Assembly (NCBI GenBank): GCA_016177705.1
Contig: JACOUT010000011.1
Location: forward strand, 124,001 to 188,000
DNA length: 64,000 nucleotides
From: Deltaproteobacteria bacterium
Lineage (GTDB): Bacteria > Myxococcota > UBA727 > VGSZ01
Direction: 5' to 3'
Shown here: positions 51,886 to 60,689 of the stretch, one piece after another
Position numbering within the stretch: the stretch's first letter is position 1
Layout: each line of letters starts with the position of its first letter
The notes under the pieces: model-generated
Databases searched by the model: none
Told to the model about the DNA's origin: nothing
Seen by the model: the letters and a program-made list of their open reading frames with translations, nothing else
Translations under genes and position numbers: made by a program

Positions 51886-52986
51886 ATGTGCCATCTCCGC
51901 GGCGCCCTCGTCGCCGCGCTCGTGCTCACCAGCGCCGCGCCCCCGGCATTCGCCGACGTCGGCGTGCTGCCCATCGAGGTCACCTCGGGCGACCCGCAGC
52001 GGACCGCCGACCTGCGCTCGTCGCTCGAGATCGAGATCGCCGAGGTGCTCAAGCGGCGCCAGGTCAGGGTCAACGGGGCACGCAGCTGCGGCGATGACTT
52101 CAGTGCCAGATGCGCGGTCGACGTCGCGGAGGCTACCACGCTGCCGCTCGACGAGGTCGCGCTGGTCTCCGTTGAGGACCGCACGGGCGGCGGCTTCGTC
52201 GTCAATGTGACGGTGCGGGAGACCGGCGAGGGCAAGCGCGTGTTTCACCAGACGGTGCGGCAGGCGCCGTCCGACGGCCCCGGTGTGGTCGCGAGCGCGC
52301 TGCGGCGTGCGTTCGACCCGCGCTCCTGGGCGGGCCGCATCGTGGTGACCGGCGCGCCCGACGACGCAGAGGTGCTGGTCGACGGGCTACGCGTCGTCGG
52401 CCCCACGGCCGCGCGTGTCGGCGACCACCGCGTCGTCGTGCGCGCGCCGGACGGCGCCGAGCGCGGCTTCGACGTGGAGGTGGAGCAAGGTGAGGTGGCG
52501 ACCGTCCACCTCGACGCTCCCGCATCGGCCGCCGCCCCCTCCGGGCTGCCGGCGCTCGTGCTCGGTGGCCTCGCTGCGGTCGGCGTCGGCGCGGCCGGGG
52601 CCTTTGGTGGGCTCGCGCTCTGGTACGACCTCGACCAGACCAACGTCGCACCAGCCGGCCAGCAGGCGAACTACGTCGACCGGCAGGAGTTCCTGGCGCG
52701 CGACGCGCGGCTCGGTGGCGCGGTCGCCAAGGTCGACCCCACCGGCAACCGCTGGCTCGCCGGCTACGGCACTGCCGGCGGCGAGGAGCTGACGCAGTCG
52801 GCGCGCCTCGCGCAGCGCGCCAGCGCCCACGGCGAGATGGTCGCCGACCGCGCGCTGCGCGACATCTACACGGCGGTCGCCATCGGCTCCGGCGTGGTGG
52901 CGGCGGCGTCCGTGGTCGGTGCGCTGGTGGCGTGGCCGGAGGAGCCGACGGAGGGCGGCGCGCCATCGGCCGCGTCCGGGCGATGA
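51886..52986 (+). CDS. Secreted PEGA-domain protein with C-terminal membrane segments
   Basis: The 366-residue product has a signal peptide (LVAALVLTSAAPPAFA). Residues 25-140 form a beta/alpha domain starting DVGVLPIEVTSGDP, a pattern seen in proteins that combine a TolB-like or LpoB-like N-terminus with PEGA. A PEGA domain at about 148-215 has IVVTGAPDDAEVLVDGLRVVGP. Two hydrophobic segments follow (near 225-245 and 325-345). The truncated gene at the window end has the same plan. Its stop overlaps the ATG of the adenosyltransferase gene (ATGA). Confidence 0.72.
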   Translation: MCHLRGALVAALVLTSAAPPAFADVGVLPIEVTSGDPQRTADLRSSLEIEIAEVLKRRQVRVNGARSCGDDFSARCAVDVAEATTLPLDEVALVSVEDRTGGGFVVNVTVRETGEGKRVFHQTVRQAPSDGPGVVASALRRAFDPRSWAGRIVVTGAPDDAEVLVDGLRVVGPTAARVGDHRVVVRAPDGAERGFDVEVEQGEVATVHLDAPASAAAPSGLPALVLGGLAAVGVGAAGAFGGLALWYDLDQTNVAPAGQQANYVDRQEFLARDARLGGAVAKVDPTGNRWLAGYGTAGGEELTQSARLAQRASAHGEMVADRALRDIYTAVAIGSGVVAAASVVGALVAWPEEPTEGGAPSAASGR

Positions 52987-53543
52987 AGCTGTACACGCGG
53001 CAAGGTGACGCCGGCGAGACCGGGTTGTTTGGCGGCGCGCGCGTCAAGAAGGACCACGCGCGCGTCTGCGCCTACGGCGCCATTGATGAGGCCAACGCCG
53101 CCGTCGGTGTGGCGCGCGCGGCGCGCGATCTGCCAGCGGAGCTGGTGGTGCAGCTCGACGGCGTGATGAGCGACCTGTTCGCCGCCGGCGCCGAGCTGGC
53201 GACGCCGCCGGCGCAGCAAAAGAAGCTCGGCGCGCGCCTGACCGCGCGCCTCGGCGCAGCGCGCGTGCGGGAGCTTGAAGAGCAGATCGACGCCGCCACG
53301 GCCGCCACGCCGCCGCTCGCGACCTTCGTCTTGCCCACCGGCACCGACGCCGCTGCGCGGCTGCACCTGGCGCGCGCGCTGGTGCGCCGCGCCGAGCGCG
53401 AGGTGGTCGCGCTCGGCCGTCGGCGCGTGCGCGTGCGCAAGGAACTGCTCGCCTACTTGAACCGCTTGAGCGATCTGTTGTTCGCCTGGGCGCGGCTGTG
53501 CAACGCCAAGGGCGGCGCCGGCGACGTCGCGTGGAAGCCATGA
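52983..53543 (+). CDS. Cob(I)alamin adenosyltransferase, PduO type
   Basis: This enzyme transfers adenosyl from ATP to cob(I)alamin to make adenosylcobalamin. The 186-residue product has the PduO-type start KLYTRQGDAGETGLFGGARVKKD, the AYGAIDEANAAVG segment and the late LVRRAEREVVAL and YLNRLSDLLF motifs. The length is normal. It could supply adenosylcobalamin to the class II ribonucleotide reductase at the start of the window, though they are 50 kb apart. Translation is coupled to the upstream PEGA gene by a four-base overlap. Confidence 0.94.
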   Translation: MKLYTRQGDAGETGLFGGARVKKDHARVCAYGAIDEANAAVGVARAARDLPAELVVQLDGVMSDLFAAGAELATPPAQQKKLGARLTARLGAARVRELEEQIDAATAATPPLATFVLPTGTDAAARLHLARALVRRAEREVVALGRRRVRVRKELLAYLNRLSDLLFAWARLCNAKGGAGDVAWKP

Positions 53544-53562
53544 CGCGCGCAGGCGCCCCGCG

Positions 53563-54414
53563 GTGACCGCGCTCGACGAGGCCGCGCGCGCGCTCAAGGA
53601 GGCGCGCCGCATCGTGGTGTTCTCGGGCGCGGGCGTCTCCGCCGAGAGCGGCATCGACACCTTCCGCACCGAGGGCGGCTTCTGGCAGCGCTACTCGCCC
53701 GAAGAGTTCGGCACGCCCATGGGGCTGGCCAAGCTCTACGCCACCGACCCGGCGCGGCTGGCGCGCTTCCTCGAAGAGCTGGTCGGGCCCATCGCGTGCG
53801 CCGCGCCCAACCCGGGCCACCAGGCGCTTTTCGAGCTGGAGCGCGGTGTCGCCGGGCGCGGCGGCGCGCTGTCGGTGATCACGCAGAACGTCGACGAGCT
53901 GCACCAGGCGGCGGGCAGCAGCCGCGTGCACGAGATCCACGGCAGCCTGTTTCACATCGTCGACGCAGAAGGGCGTGCGCTGCGCCGCCTCGAGCGCCCC
54001 GAGCTGGCGCGCATCGCCGACGCCCTGGCGCGCGCGCAGCGCGGGCCCTTCAAACGCTCGCGCATCGCGCGCGCCATGCTGCCGCTCATCGGGCTGCCGC
54101 GCGCGGGCGACTTGACGCAGCCGCGTCACCGGCCGTCGGTGGTGATGTTCGGTGAGGCGCTCGCCGAGCCGGCGTGGCAGCGGGCGCAGGACGAGGCGCG
54201 GCGGGCCGACGCCGTGCTCGTGGTCGGCACCTCGGGGCTGGTCTATCCAGCGGCGACCATCCCCGAGATCGCCGCCGAGGCGGGCGCGCGCGTCGTCGAG
54301 GTGGGGCCGGAGCGAGCCTTCGAGGGCATTTGGCTGCCGGGCCAGGCGGGCGTGGTGCTGCCGGAGCTGGTGTCACGCGTCCAACATCTGTCGGGCGGGG
54401 CGCTCAACCCTTGA
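53563..54414 (+). CDS. Sirtuin-family NAD-dependent deacylase lacking the zinc cysteines
   Basis: Sirtuins remove acyl groups from lysines using NAD+. The 283-residue product starts at GTG. It keeps the NAD-binding motifs VFSGAGVSAESGIDTFR, TQNVDELHQAAGS and the catalytic His in HEIHGSL, plus PSVVMFGE and VVGTSGLVYPAA. The usual four-Cys zinc module between the HG and VVxFGE motifs is replaced by a helical, Arg-rich segment without any Cys. Such zinc-less sirtuins occur but are uncommon. It may be a structural variant or act as an ADP-ribosyltransferase or NADase. It converges with malG and overlaps it by 11 bases. Confidence 0.85.
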   Translation: MTALDEAARALKEARRIVVFSGAGVSAESGIDTFRTEGGFWQRYSPEEFGTPMGLAKLYATDPARLARFLEELVGPIACAAPNPGHQALFELERGVAGRGGALSVITQNVDELHQAAGSSRVHEIHGSLFHIVDAEGRALRRLERPELARIADALARAQRGPFKRSRIARAMLPLIGLPRAGDLTQPRHRPSVVMFGEALAEPAWQRAQDEARRADAVLVVGTSGLVYPAATIPEIAAEAGARVVEVGPERAFEGIWLPGQAGVVLPELVSRVQHLSGGALNP

Positions 54415-55282
54415 CGCCGCCGGCGGTGAGCCCTTCCACCAGGTGGCGCTGCAAGAAGAAGAACAGCACCATCACCGGCGCCGACACCACGGTGGCGCCG
54501 GCCGCGAAGTGGCCCCACGCGGTGCTCTTGTCGCCGACGAAGCCGCGCAGCACCACCGGCAGCGTGTAGCTCGCCTCCGAGTTCATCAGCTTGGCCGCCA
54601 GGATGAACTCGTTCCACGCCTGCATGAACGAGAACAGGAAGGTGATGGCGACGGCGGGGCGCGCCAGCGGCAGGATGATCGACCAGAAGATGCGCGCGGT
54701 GGACGCCCCGTCCATGCGCGCCGCCTCCTCGAGGTCGATGGGGATGGTGTCGAAGTAGCCCTTCAACAGCCAGGTGGAGAACGGGATCGACGTGGTCGCG
54801 TAGACCAACGACAAGCCGAGCTGGGTGTCGAGCAGGTGCAGCTCGTCGAGCAGGATGTAGAGCGGGATCATCATCATGGTCCCGGGGAACATCTGTGTGA
54901 GCAAGAGCGCGCCCATGCCGAGGCGCTTGCCGGGGAAGGCGAAGCGCGAGAAGGCGTACGCGGCGGTGGTGGCGAGCGCGACGCCGATCAGCGCCGACAC
55001 CGCGGACACCGCCAGCGAGTTGTAGAGCTGCACGCCGAAGATCCAGCGGCCGCCGAGGTCGTGGTGCCCGACCACGTCGACGAAGTTCTGCAGCGACACC
55101 GTGGTGGGGATGGGCGAGAGCCCGGAGGCGAACGACTGCGACGGCGTCAGCGCCATGCGCAGCACCCACAGCACCGGGTAGAGCACCACCACACCGACGG
55201 CGACCAGCAGCGCGTGGCTCGCCAGCCCGACCAGCAGGCTCGAGCGCGCGCCCGCCATGCCGCCGTCGTCGCGCGCGCTCAC
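54404..55282 (-). CDS. malG: ABC sugar transporter permease, MalG type
   Basis: This is an inner-membrane permease subunit for oligosaccharide import. The 292-residue product has six hydrophobic segments (for example LLVAVGVVVLYPVLWVLRMAL at the start) and the EAA loop that contacts the ATPase (DLEEAARMDGAS). It has the MalG-type QMFPGTMMMIPLYILL segment and ends in a GGVKG tail. Its GTG overlaps the stop of the binding-protein/permease fusion gene as GTGA; an ATG at 55258 is possible. It is the last gene of the glucan-uptake operon. Confidence 0.9.
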   Translation of the reverse strand: MSARDDGGMAGARSSLLVGLASHALLVAVGVVVLYPVLWVLRMALTPSQSFASGLSPIPTTVSLQNFVDVVGHHDLGGRWIFGVQLYNSLAVSAVSALIGVALATTAAYAFSRFAFPGKRLGMGALLLTQMFPGTMMMIPLYILLDELHLLDTQLGLSLVYATTSIPFSTWLLKGYFDTIPIDLEEAARMDGASTARIFWSIILPLARPAVAITFLFSFMQAWNEFILAAKLMNSEASYTLPVVLRGFVGDKSTAWGHFAAGATVVSAPVMVLFFFLQRHLVEGLTAGGVKG

Positions 55283-57498
55283 GGCCGCACCTCCGCGACC
55301 TTGGCCGCGACCCGATTGGCGGCGGTGGTGTAGCCGACGAGCATGAGGAACACGAGCGTCGAGTAGGCGGCGGCGTAGCCGAAGGCGCCGCCCTGGCCGC
55401 GCTCGAAGGCCCAACGGAACGCCTCGGTGATGAGGATGTCGGTGCTGCCCTGGGGCGCGCCGCCGCTCACCAGGTAGATGACGTTGAACATGTTGAAGGT
55501 CCACACCGTGCCGAGCACGATGGCGGGCGCGAGCGTGGGCATCAAAAGCGGCAGCGTGATCGAGGTGAAGCGGCGCCACGCGGAAGCGCCGTCGAGCGCG
55601 GCGGCCTCGTACAGGTCCTTGGGGATCGAGGTGAGGCCGCCGAGCGCGATCACCATCATGAAGGGGAAGCCGAGCCAGGTGTTGGTGATCAGGTTGGCGA
55701 GGAACGCGCTCCAAGTCTCGTTCATCCACGAGAAGCCGGGCAGGTGGAGCGCTTGGTTGATGGCGCCGAGCTCGGGGTGGAACATGCCTTTCCAGATCAG
55801 CGCCGTGATGTAGTTCGGCACCGCCCACGGCACGATGAACAGCACGCGGTAGAGCGCACGAAAGCGCAGCCGCGCTTGGCTGAGTAACAGCGCCAGCGCC
55901 ACGCCGAGCACGACGTGCAGCACCACGTTCGACGCCGTCCACAGCACCGTCATGCCGAGGGTGGCGAAGAAGCGCGAGTCGCCGCCGGCCAGGATGCGGC
56001 GGAAGTTCTCCAGGCCGACGAAGGTGTAGCTGCCCCAGGTGTGCTCGAAGAAGCCCATGCCGATGCCGACGGCGAAGGGCACGAACACCAGGAGCGCCAT
56101 GCCGAGCATGGCGGGCGCGACGTACAGGTACGCCGCCTTCTGCGCCGCCGCGTCGCGCACCAGGCGCGCCGGGCCGTAGCGCGCCACACCGAACACGACA
56201 GCGCCGCCGAGCAACAGCGCCGTGACGACCACGAAGATGGCGAAGCCCTCGCTCGAACCGGTCTGCGGCCCGGTCTCGATCGCCTGCACCACCGCGGCTA
56301 CCTTGGCCTGCGCCTCCTGCAGCGGCACCTGCGGGTCGACGCCCTGGCCGAGCGCGGCGCCGAGCGCGAGGTCGAAGGGGCTCCACACCGACTTCATGGC
56401 GGGCGAGTTGGGCGTGGGGATGGCGTCCCGTTGCTGCGCGAGGAAGGCGCGCAGCATGGGAGCGTCCTTCGAGGCGTCGTCGAGCGTGGCCCACGCCGCG
56501 CGCAGCGCCACCGGCTGCGCGCCGTCGACCAGGCGGCGCCGGCTGCACTCGGCGCCGGCGAGCGCACGCACCAGCTCCACCGCCAGCTCCCGGCGCTGCG
56601 TCTTGCCCGAGATGAACGCGGCCTCGACGGACAAGAACGGCACTAGCGGCTTGCCGTCCGCGGTGCGGGGCAGGGGGCTCACCGCCACCGGTACGCCCTC
56701 GCCGATCTCGCCAAGCGCCCAGGGCCCGGTCAGGATCATCGCCGCCTTGCCGTCGACGAACAGCGAGGTGACGAGCGCGCCGTTGGTCTCCTGCGGCACC
56801 ACCGCAATCTCGCGCGCCAGCCGCTGCGCGTAGCGCACGCTGGCGACGTTCTCTGGCCGATCGAGCGTCGGCCGGCCGGCGTCGTCGAAGATGCGGCCGC
56901 CCATGCCGAACAGAAAGGGCGCGTGGAAGTAGAAGAGGCGGTTTTCGTAGACCAGGCCGTAGCGACCATCGCCCGTGTTCTTCTTGGCCGCGGCCTCCAG
57001 CTCGGCGAGCGTGGTCGGCGCCTCGGGCACGAGCGACGTGTTGCGCCACAGCGCCACCGACTTGAAGGCGAGCGGCACGCCCCAGGCGTGGCCGCGGTAG
57101 AGCACCGCCGGCACCAGCCCCGGCTGGAGCTGCGCGATCATCGGCGGGTCGAGCACGTCGTCGACGGTGTCGATGGTCTTGGCCTCGGCCCAGTCGCCGA
57201 TGGTGTCGTGCGCCGCCACGAAGACGTCGGGGCCGCGGCCGCGCGGGATGGCCGCGGTGATCTTGTCGAGGTACGCGTCGTAGGGGACGGCCAACACCGT
57301 GACGCGAAAGCGCGTCTCGCGCTGGTTCAGCTCGACGACGAAGCGCTCGAGCGCCTCCTGCTCGCGCGCCCGGTAGGCGTGCCACAGCACCAGCTCGGGG
57401 CGGGGGTCATCGTCGGCAGGCGGCTCTTGCGCGGGCGCGCCCGGCGCGACGAGGAGCGCGACCGCAACCAACACCGCGGCGACGAGGCGCTCAGCCAA
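55279..57498 (-). CDS. Fusion of sugar-binding protein and MalF-type ABC permease
   Basis: The 739-residue product joins two usually separate transporter parts. A signal peptide (LVAAVLVAVALLVAPGAPAQ) leads into a MalE-like binding protein at about 25-400: ELVLWHAYRAREQEALERFV, PDVFVAAHD, WGVPLAFKSVALWRN and NGALVTSLFVDGKAAMILTGPWAL. After a Gly/Ser-rich junction come membrane segments from about 415 on, with a MalF-like permease and its EAA loop (DLYEAAALDGASAWRRF). The reading frame is open throughout. A TTG start overlapping the malK stop by 8 bases gives the best signal peptide. The fusion ties the binder to the membrane, so no free periplasmic binder is needed. Confidence 0.85.
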   Translation of the reverse strand: MAERLVAAVLVAVALLVAPGAPAQEPPADDDPRPELVLWHAYRAREQEALERFVVELNQRETRFRVTVLAVPYDAYLDKITAAIPRGRGPDVFVAAHDTIGDWAEAKTIDTVDDVLDPPMIAQLQPGLVPAVLYRGHAWGVPLAFKSVALWRNTSLVPEAPTTLAELEAAAKKNTGDGRYGLVYENRLFYFHAPFLFGMGGRIFDDAGRPTLDRPENVASVRYAQRLAREIAVVPQETNGALVTSLFVDGKAAMILTGPWALGEIGEGVPVAVSPLPRTADGKPLVPFLSVEAAFISGKTQRRELAVELVRALAGAECSRRRLVDGAQPVALRAAWATLDDASKDAPMLRAFLAQQRDAIPTPNSPAMKSVWSPFDLALGAALGQGVDPQVPLQEAQAKVAAVVQAIETGPQTGSSEGFAIFVVVTALLLGGAVVFGVARYGPARLVRDAAAQKAAYLYVAPAMLGMALLVFVPFAVGIGMGFFEHTWGSYTFVGLENFRRILAGGDSRFFATLGMTVLWTASNVVLHVVLGVALALLLSQARLRFRALYRVLFIVPWAVPNYITALIWKGMFHPELGAINQALHLPGFSWMNETWSAFLANLITNTWLGFPFMMVIALGGLTSIPKDLYEAAALDGASAWRRFTSITLPLLMPTLAPAIVLGTVWTFNMFNVIYLVSGGAPQGSTDILITEAFRWAFERGQGGAFGYAAAYSTLVFLMLVGYTTAANRVAAKVAEVRP

Positions 57499-58534
57499 GG
57501 CGGCGACCCTGCGCGTCGAAGAAATGCAGCTTGGCGCGCGGCACGTCGAGCGCGAGGCGCACCCCCGGCTTGACGTCGTCGTCCTCGACCAACGCGCCCA
57601 CTCGCTCGGCGGTCGCCGGCGCGCCCACCAGGCGCCCGAAGGCGAAGCTCTCCTGCCCGAGGCGCTCGACGATCTCGATGTCGAGATCGCCGAGCCTGAC
57701 CGCGTCCGGCGCCACCGGCGTCGACGGAGCACGCGCGCGCGCGTCGTGCGGCCGCGCGCCCACGCGGGCGGCGCCGGCGGGCGCCGCGTCGCCCGCCGCG
57801 CGCGCCTCGAGCAGCGCCATGGTGGGGGTGCCGAGGAAGGTGGCGACGAAGGTGTTGGCGGGCCTGCGGTACAGCTCGAGCGGCGGCCCCACCTGCTGCG
57901 CCACGCCGGCGTCGAGCACCACGATGCGGTCGGCGAGCGTCATCGCCTCCACCTGATCGTGGGTGACGTAGACGGTGGTGGTGCCGGTCTTCCGCCGCAG
58001 CGACGCGATCTCCGCCCGCACCTCGAGGCGCAGCTTGGCGTCGAGGTTGGAGAGCGGCTCGTCGAACAAGAAGGCCTTGGGGCGGCGCACGATGGCGCGC
58101 GCCATGGCCACGCGCTGCCGTTGCCCGCCCGAGAGCTGGCGCGGCTTGCGCTCGAGCAGCGACGACAAGCCGAGCGACGCGGCCGCCTCGGCGACGCGCG
58201 CCTCGATGTCGCTCGCCGACAGCTTGCGCACGCGCAGGCCGAAGGCGATGTTGTCGCGCACGCTCATGTGCGGGTAGAGCGCGTAGCTCTGAAACACCAT
58301 GGCGAGGTCGCGATCGCCCGGCGGCGTGTCGTTGACGCGCACGCCGTCGATCAACAGCTCGCCGCCCGAGACGCTCTCGAGCCCGGCGATCATGCGCAGC
58401 GTCGTCGACTTGCCGCAGCCCGAGGGCCCGACCAGCACCACCAGCTCGCCGTCGGTGATCTCGAGGTCGAGCCGCTTGACGACCTCGACGTCGCCGTAGC
58501 GTTTCTCGATGCCCTTGAGCGAGATGGCGGCCAG
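57491..58534 (-). CDS. malK: ABC sugar transporter ATP-binding protein, MalK/UgpC type, probable CTG start
   Basis: This is the ATPase of the sugar importer. The 347-residue product has Walker A GPSGCGKST, the Q-loop FQSYALYPHM, the signature LSGGQRQRVAMARA, Walker B LFDEPLSNLDAKLR and the H-loop YVTHD. A C-terminal TOBE-like regulatory domain follows (LGDLDIEIVERLGQESFAFG). The N-terminus typical of MalK (AAISLKGIEKRYGDVEVV) is in frame, but no ATG, GTG or TTG precedes it before an in-frame stop. CTG at 58534 lies five bases after GGAGG and gives the expected protein, so a CTG start is proposed. Its stop overlaps the downstream fusion gene by 8 bases. Confidence 0.9.
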   Translation of the reverse strand: MAAISLKGIEKRYGDVEVVKRLDLEITDGELVVLVGPSGCGKSTTLRMIAGLESVSGGELLIDGVRVNDTPPGDRDLAMVFQSYALYPHMSVRDNIAFGLRVRKLSASDIEARVAEAAASLGLSSLLERKPRQLSGGQRQRVAMARAIVRRPKAFLFDEPLSNLDAKLRLEVRAEIASLRRKTGTTTVYVTHDQVEAMTLADRIVVLDAGVAQQVGPPLELYRRPANTFVATFLGTPTMALLEARAAGDAAPAGAARVGARPHDARARAPSTPVAPDAVRLGDLDIEIVERLGQESFAFGRLVGAPATAERVGALVEDDDVKPGVRLALDVPRAKLHFFDAQGRRLG

Positions 58535-58607
58535 GGGATCCTCCGTCGACGCGACGGTGACTAGATCGCCACCCGCCCTCTCGCAACGAACGCCGACCGG
58601 CGGCCCG

Positions 58608-60689
58608 CTAGAAGCTGGCGCTCACCGTGCCGATGGCGCGCAGCACGCCGAGCCCGCGCTGGTCGAGGCGGTTGTCGGTCGCGTCGAGATCCTTGTTGAG
58701 GTACTCGACGTGCAGCCACAGGTTGGCACCGCCAAACGCGTAGCGCAGGTCGGTGAAGACCTTGTGCTTGAGCGTGACGTAGCTCGGGTAGTCCGCCGCG
58801 CCCGCGATCACCTCGCCGCTCCGGTGCTCCTCGAACCAGGCATCGAAGCCGTAGCCGAGCGCCGCCGAGAACTCGTCGGTGATGGGCGCCTCCACGCTCG
58901 CCTTCTCGAAGAACAACAGCCCGGCGTAGTTGTCGGCCTCCTCGATCGACTGGTCGCGCTGGTCGGTGTCGTAGATGAGCTTGCTCTTGGCGCGCAGTAC
59001 GACGGTCTTCAAGACGTCGAGCGTGTAGGCGCCCTTGGCGACGGTGATGATGGTCCGACGGTTCTGGTGCTCGTGGTAGACGCTGCGCGGGTCGCGGCCC
59101 CGATCGTTGGTGTTGGCGAAGGTGAACAGGTCGGTGTCGGTCATGCCGTCGGTGGACAAGAAGTCGGGGTAGGTCTTGTCGGTGTCGAGCGAGCCGGCGC
59201 CGGTGTCGGTGTTGTACTCGAGGAAGGTGCCTTCGCCCGACAGCTCGAGCGCGCCGGGGCGCCAGCTCACCACCGCGGTGGTGCCGTGCCAGCCGACGAC
59301 GGGCTCGTAGAACGCCTCGGTGAAGTCCTGGAACTCGTTGGCGACGTTGAGCGTCGGCACCTGGCCGTCGACGAAGCCGTCGGTCAACAGCACGTCGGCC
59401 TCGCGCCGGGAGCCCATCACCGCCACCCAGTCGGTGCCGATGTTGAAGTACTCGAGCTGGAGGTCGAGGTCGATGTCGGCTGGATCGAACAGCTCGACCC
59501 GCGCCACCGCCGCGTAGCCGTGGTGCTCGCCCATGGGCGCGGGGGTGAAGCCCTGCGCGCCCGACACCGAATTGAAGACGAGCGCGTCGTCGGTGCGCGA
59601 GTAGGAGTAGCCGACCAGCGCGGACAGCCCGAGCCAGTCGATGGCGTTGCTCTCGAGCTCGAGCGTGTGGTTGGTGTTGACGTAGCGCAGGTTGGTGACC
59701 ACCGCGCCGTCGCGTGGGTCGATGGCGTTGGTGGAGCCGACCGCGTCCGGGTCGTCGAGGTCGGCCTCCTCGTCGAGCACCGCGCTCGTGACGTGCTCGA
59801 GGCCGAACCAGTCGTTTTCGTGCTTGAGCTTGGCGGCCCAGGCGAAGTCGCGCTGCCAGAAGGGGTTGTCGATCAGCGGGTCGGCGATGCCGGTGGTGTA
59901 GCCCGGGCCGCCGTAGAGCTTGGGCAACGCGATGACGCCGAGCGTGTAGGAGAAGGGCGCGCCGAAGCTGCCGTCGAGCAGCGCCGCGCGCGCGTTGTCG
60001 CGCTCGGTGTAGCGGGCCTTGCCGATGGTCCACGGGTTCCACATGCCGAGGTCGGTGGCGCCGACGTGGACGCTCCTCACCGTCGGGATGGGCGGCGCGA
60101 TGCGCAGGTAGACGCCGCGCAACTGCAGGTAGGCGGCGTGGTTCTGCCCCAGGCTCTCACCGCTGCCGTCGGCGCCGTCGCGTTCGTCGCCGTTTTCGTA
60201 CCAGTCGGCCCACTCGGCGCCGAAGCGCGACTGGATGTGCGCGCCCGCCTCGACCCTGTCGGACACGCGCCCGGTAATGGTGAGGCCGAGCTCCGAGCAG
60301 ATGCCGTTGTCGCCCGCGAAATTGTCGCCCTCGGGCGCCGGGTTGCCGTAGGAGACGCAGCCGCCCGAGGTGTTGTTGCGCAACAGCACCTTGGTGAAGA
60401 AGTCGCCCTTGAGCGTGAACGACACCGGCGGCGGAGCCTCGGCGGTCGCGCCGCCGCCCGACGCCGCGCCCCCCAGCTCCGACATGCGCGCGCTCAGCTT
60501 CTCGTCGACGATGCGGTCGATCTCGGCGCGCAACGCGTCGGACACCGCCGGCTCGGCCGGGTCGGGCGCGGGCGCGGTCTCGCGATCGCCGGCAGGCTCG
60601 GGCGTCTCCGGCGTCTCCTGTGCGAGCGCCGGCAGCGCGAGCGCGGCGGCCGCGAGCAGCGCCGCTGCGGCCGCAGGCCCTCTCGTCAC
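58608..60689 (-). CDS. Outer-membrane beta-barrel protein of the glucan-uptake operon
   Basis: The 693-residue product starts at GTG with a signal peptide (LLAAAALALPALAQ). A short coiled segment (ALRAEIDRIVDEKLSARMSEL) follows, then a long region of alternating polar and aromatic strands (for example PVSFTLKGDFFTKVLL and GVYLRIAPPIPTV) that ends with Phe (VSASF), the usual end of an outer-membrane barrel. It probably lets glucans through or binds them at the surface. Its start overlaps the stop of the upstream glucodextranase-C-like gene (GTGA). The family is not recognised by name; the call rests on composition, terminal Phe and context. Confidence 0.75.
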   Translation of the reverse strand: MTRGPAAAAALLAAAALALPALAQETPETPEPAGDRETAPAPDPAEPAVSDALRAEIDRIVDEKLSARMSELGGAASGGGATAEAPPPVSFTLKGDFFTKVLLRNNTSGGCVSYGNPAPEGDNFAGDNGICSELGLTITGRVSDRVEAGAHIQSRFGAEWADWYENGDERDGADGSGESLGQNHAAYLQLRGVYLRIAPPIPTVRSVHVGATDLGMWNPWTIGKARYTERDNARAALLDGSFGAPFSYTLGVIALPKLYGGPGYTTGIADPLIDNPFWQRDFAWAAKLKHENDWFGLEHVTSAVLDEEADLDDPDAVGSTNAIDPRDGAVVTNLRYVNTNHTLELESNAIDWLGLSALVGYSYSRTDDALVFNSVSGAQGFTPAPMGEHHGYAAVARVELFDPADIDLDLQLEYFNIGTDWVAVMGSRREADVLLTDGFVDGQVPTLNVANEFQDFTEAFYEPVVGWHGTTAVVSWRPGALELSGEGTFLEYNTDTGAGSLDTDKTYPDFLSTDGMTDTDLFTFANTNDRGRDPRSVYHEHQNRRTIITVAKGAYTLDVLKTVVLRAKSKLIYDTDQRDQSIEEADNYAGLLFFEKASVEAPITDEFSAALGYGFDAWFEEHRSGEVIAGAADYPSYVTLKHKVFTDLRYAFGGANLWLHVEYLNKDLDATDNRLDQRGLGVLRAIGTVSASF

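Noticed and set aside
53563..54414. Sirtuin considered as a member of the PARP-retron system
   Set aside because: It lies 19 kb away in a different transcription unit with no shared context; only the use of NAD+ is common.
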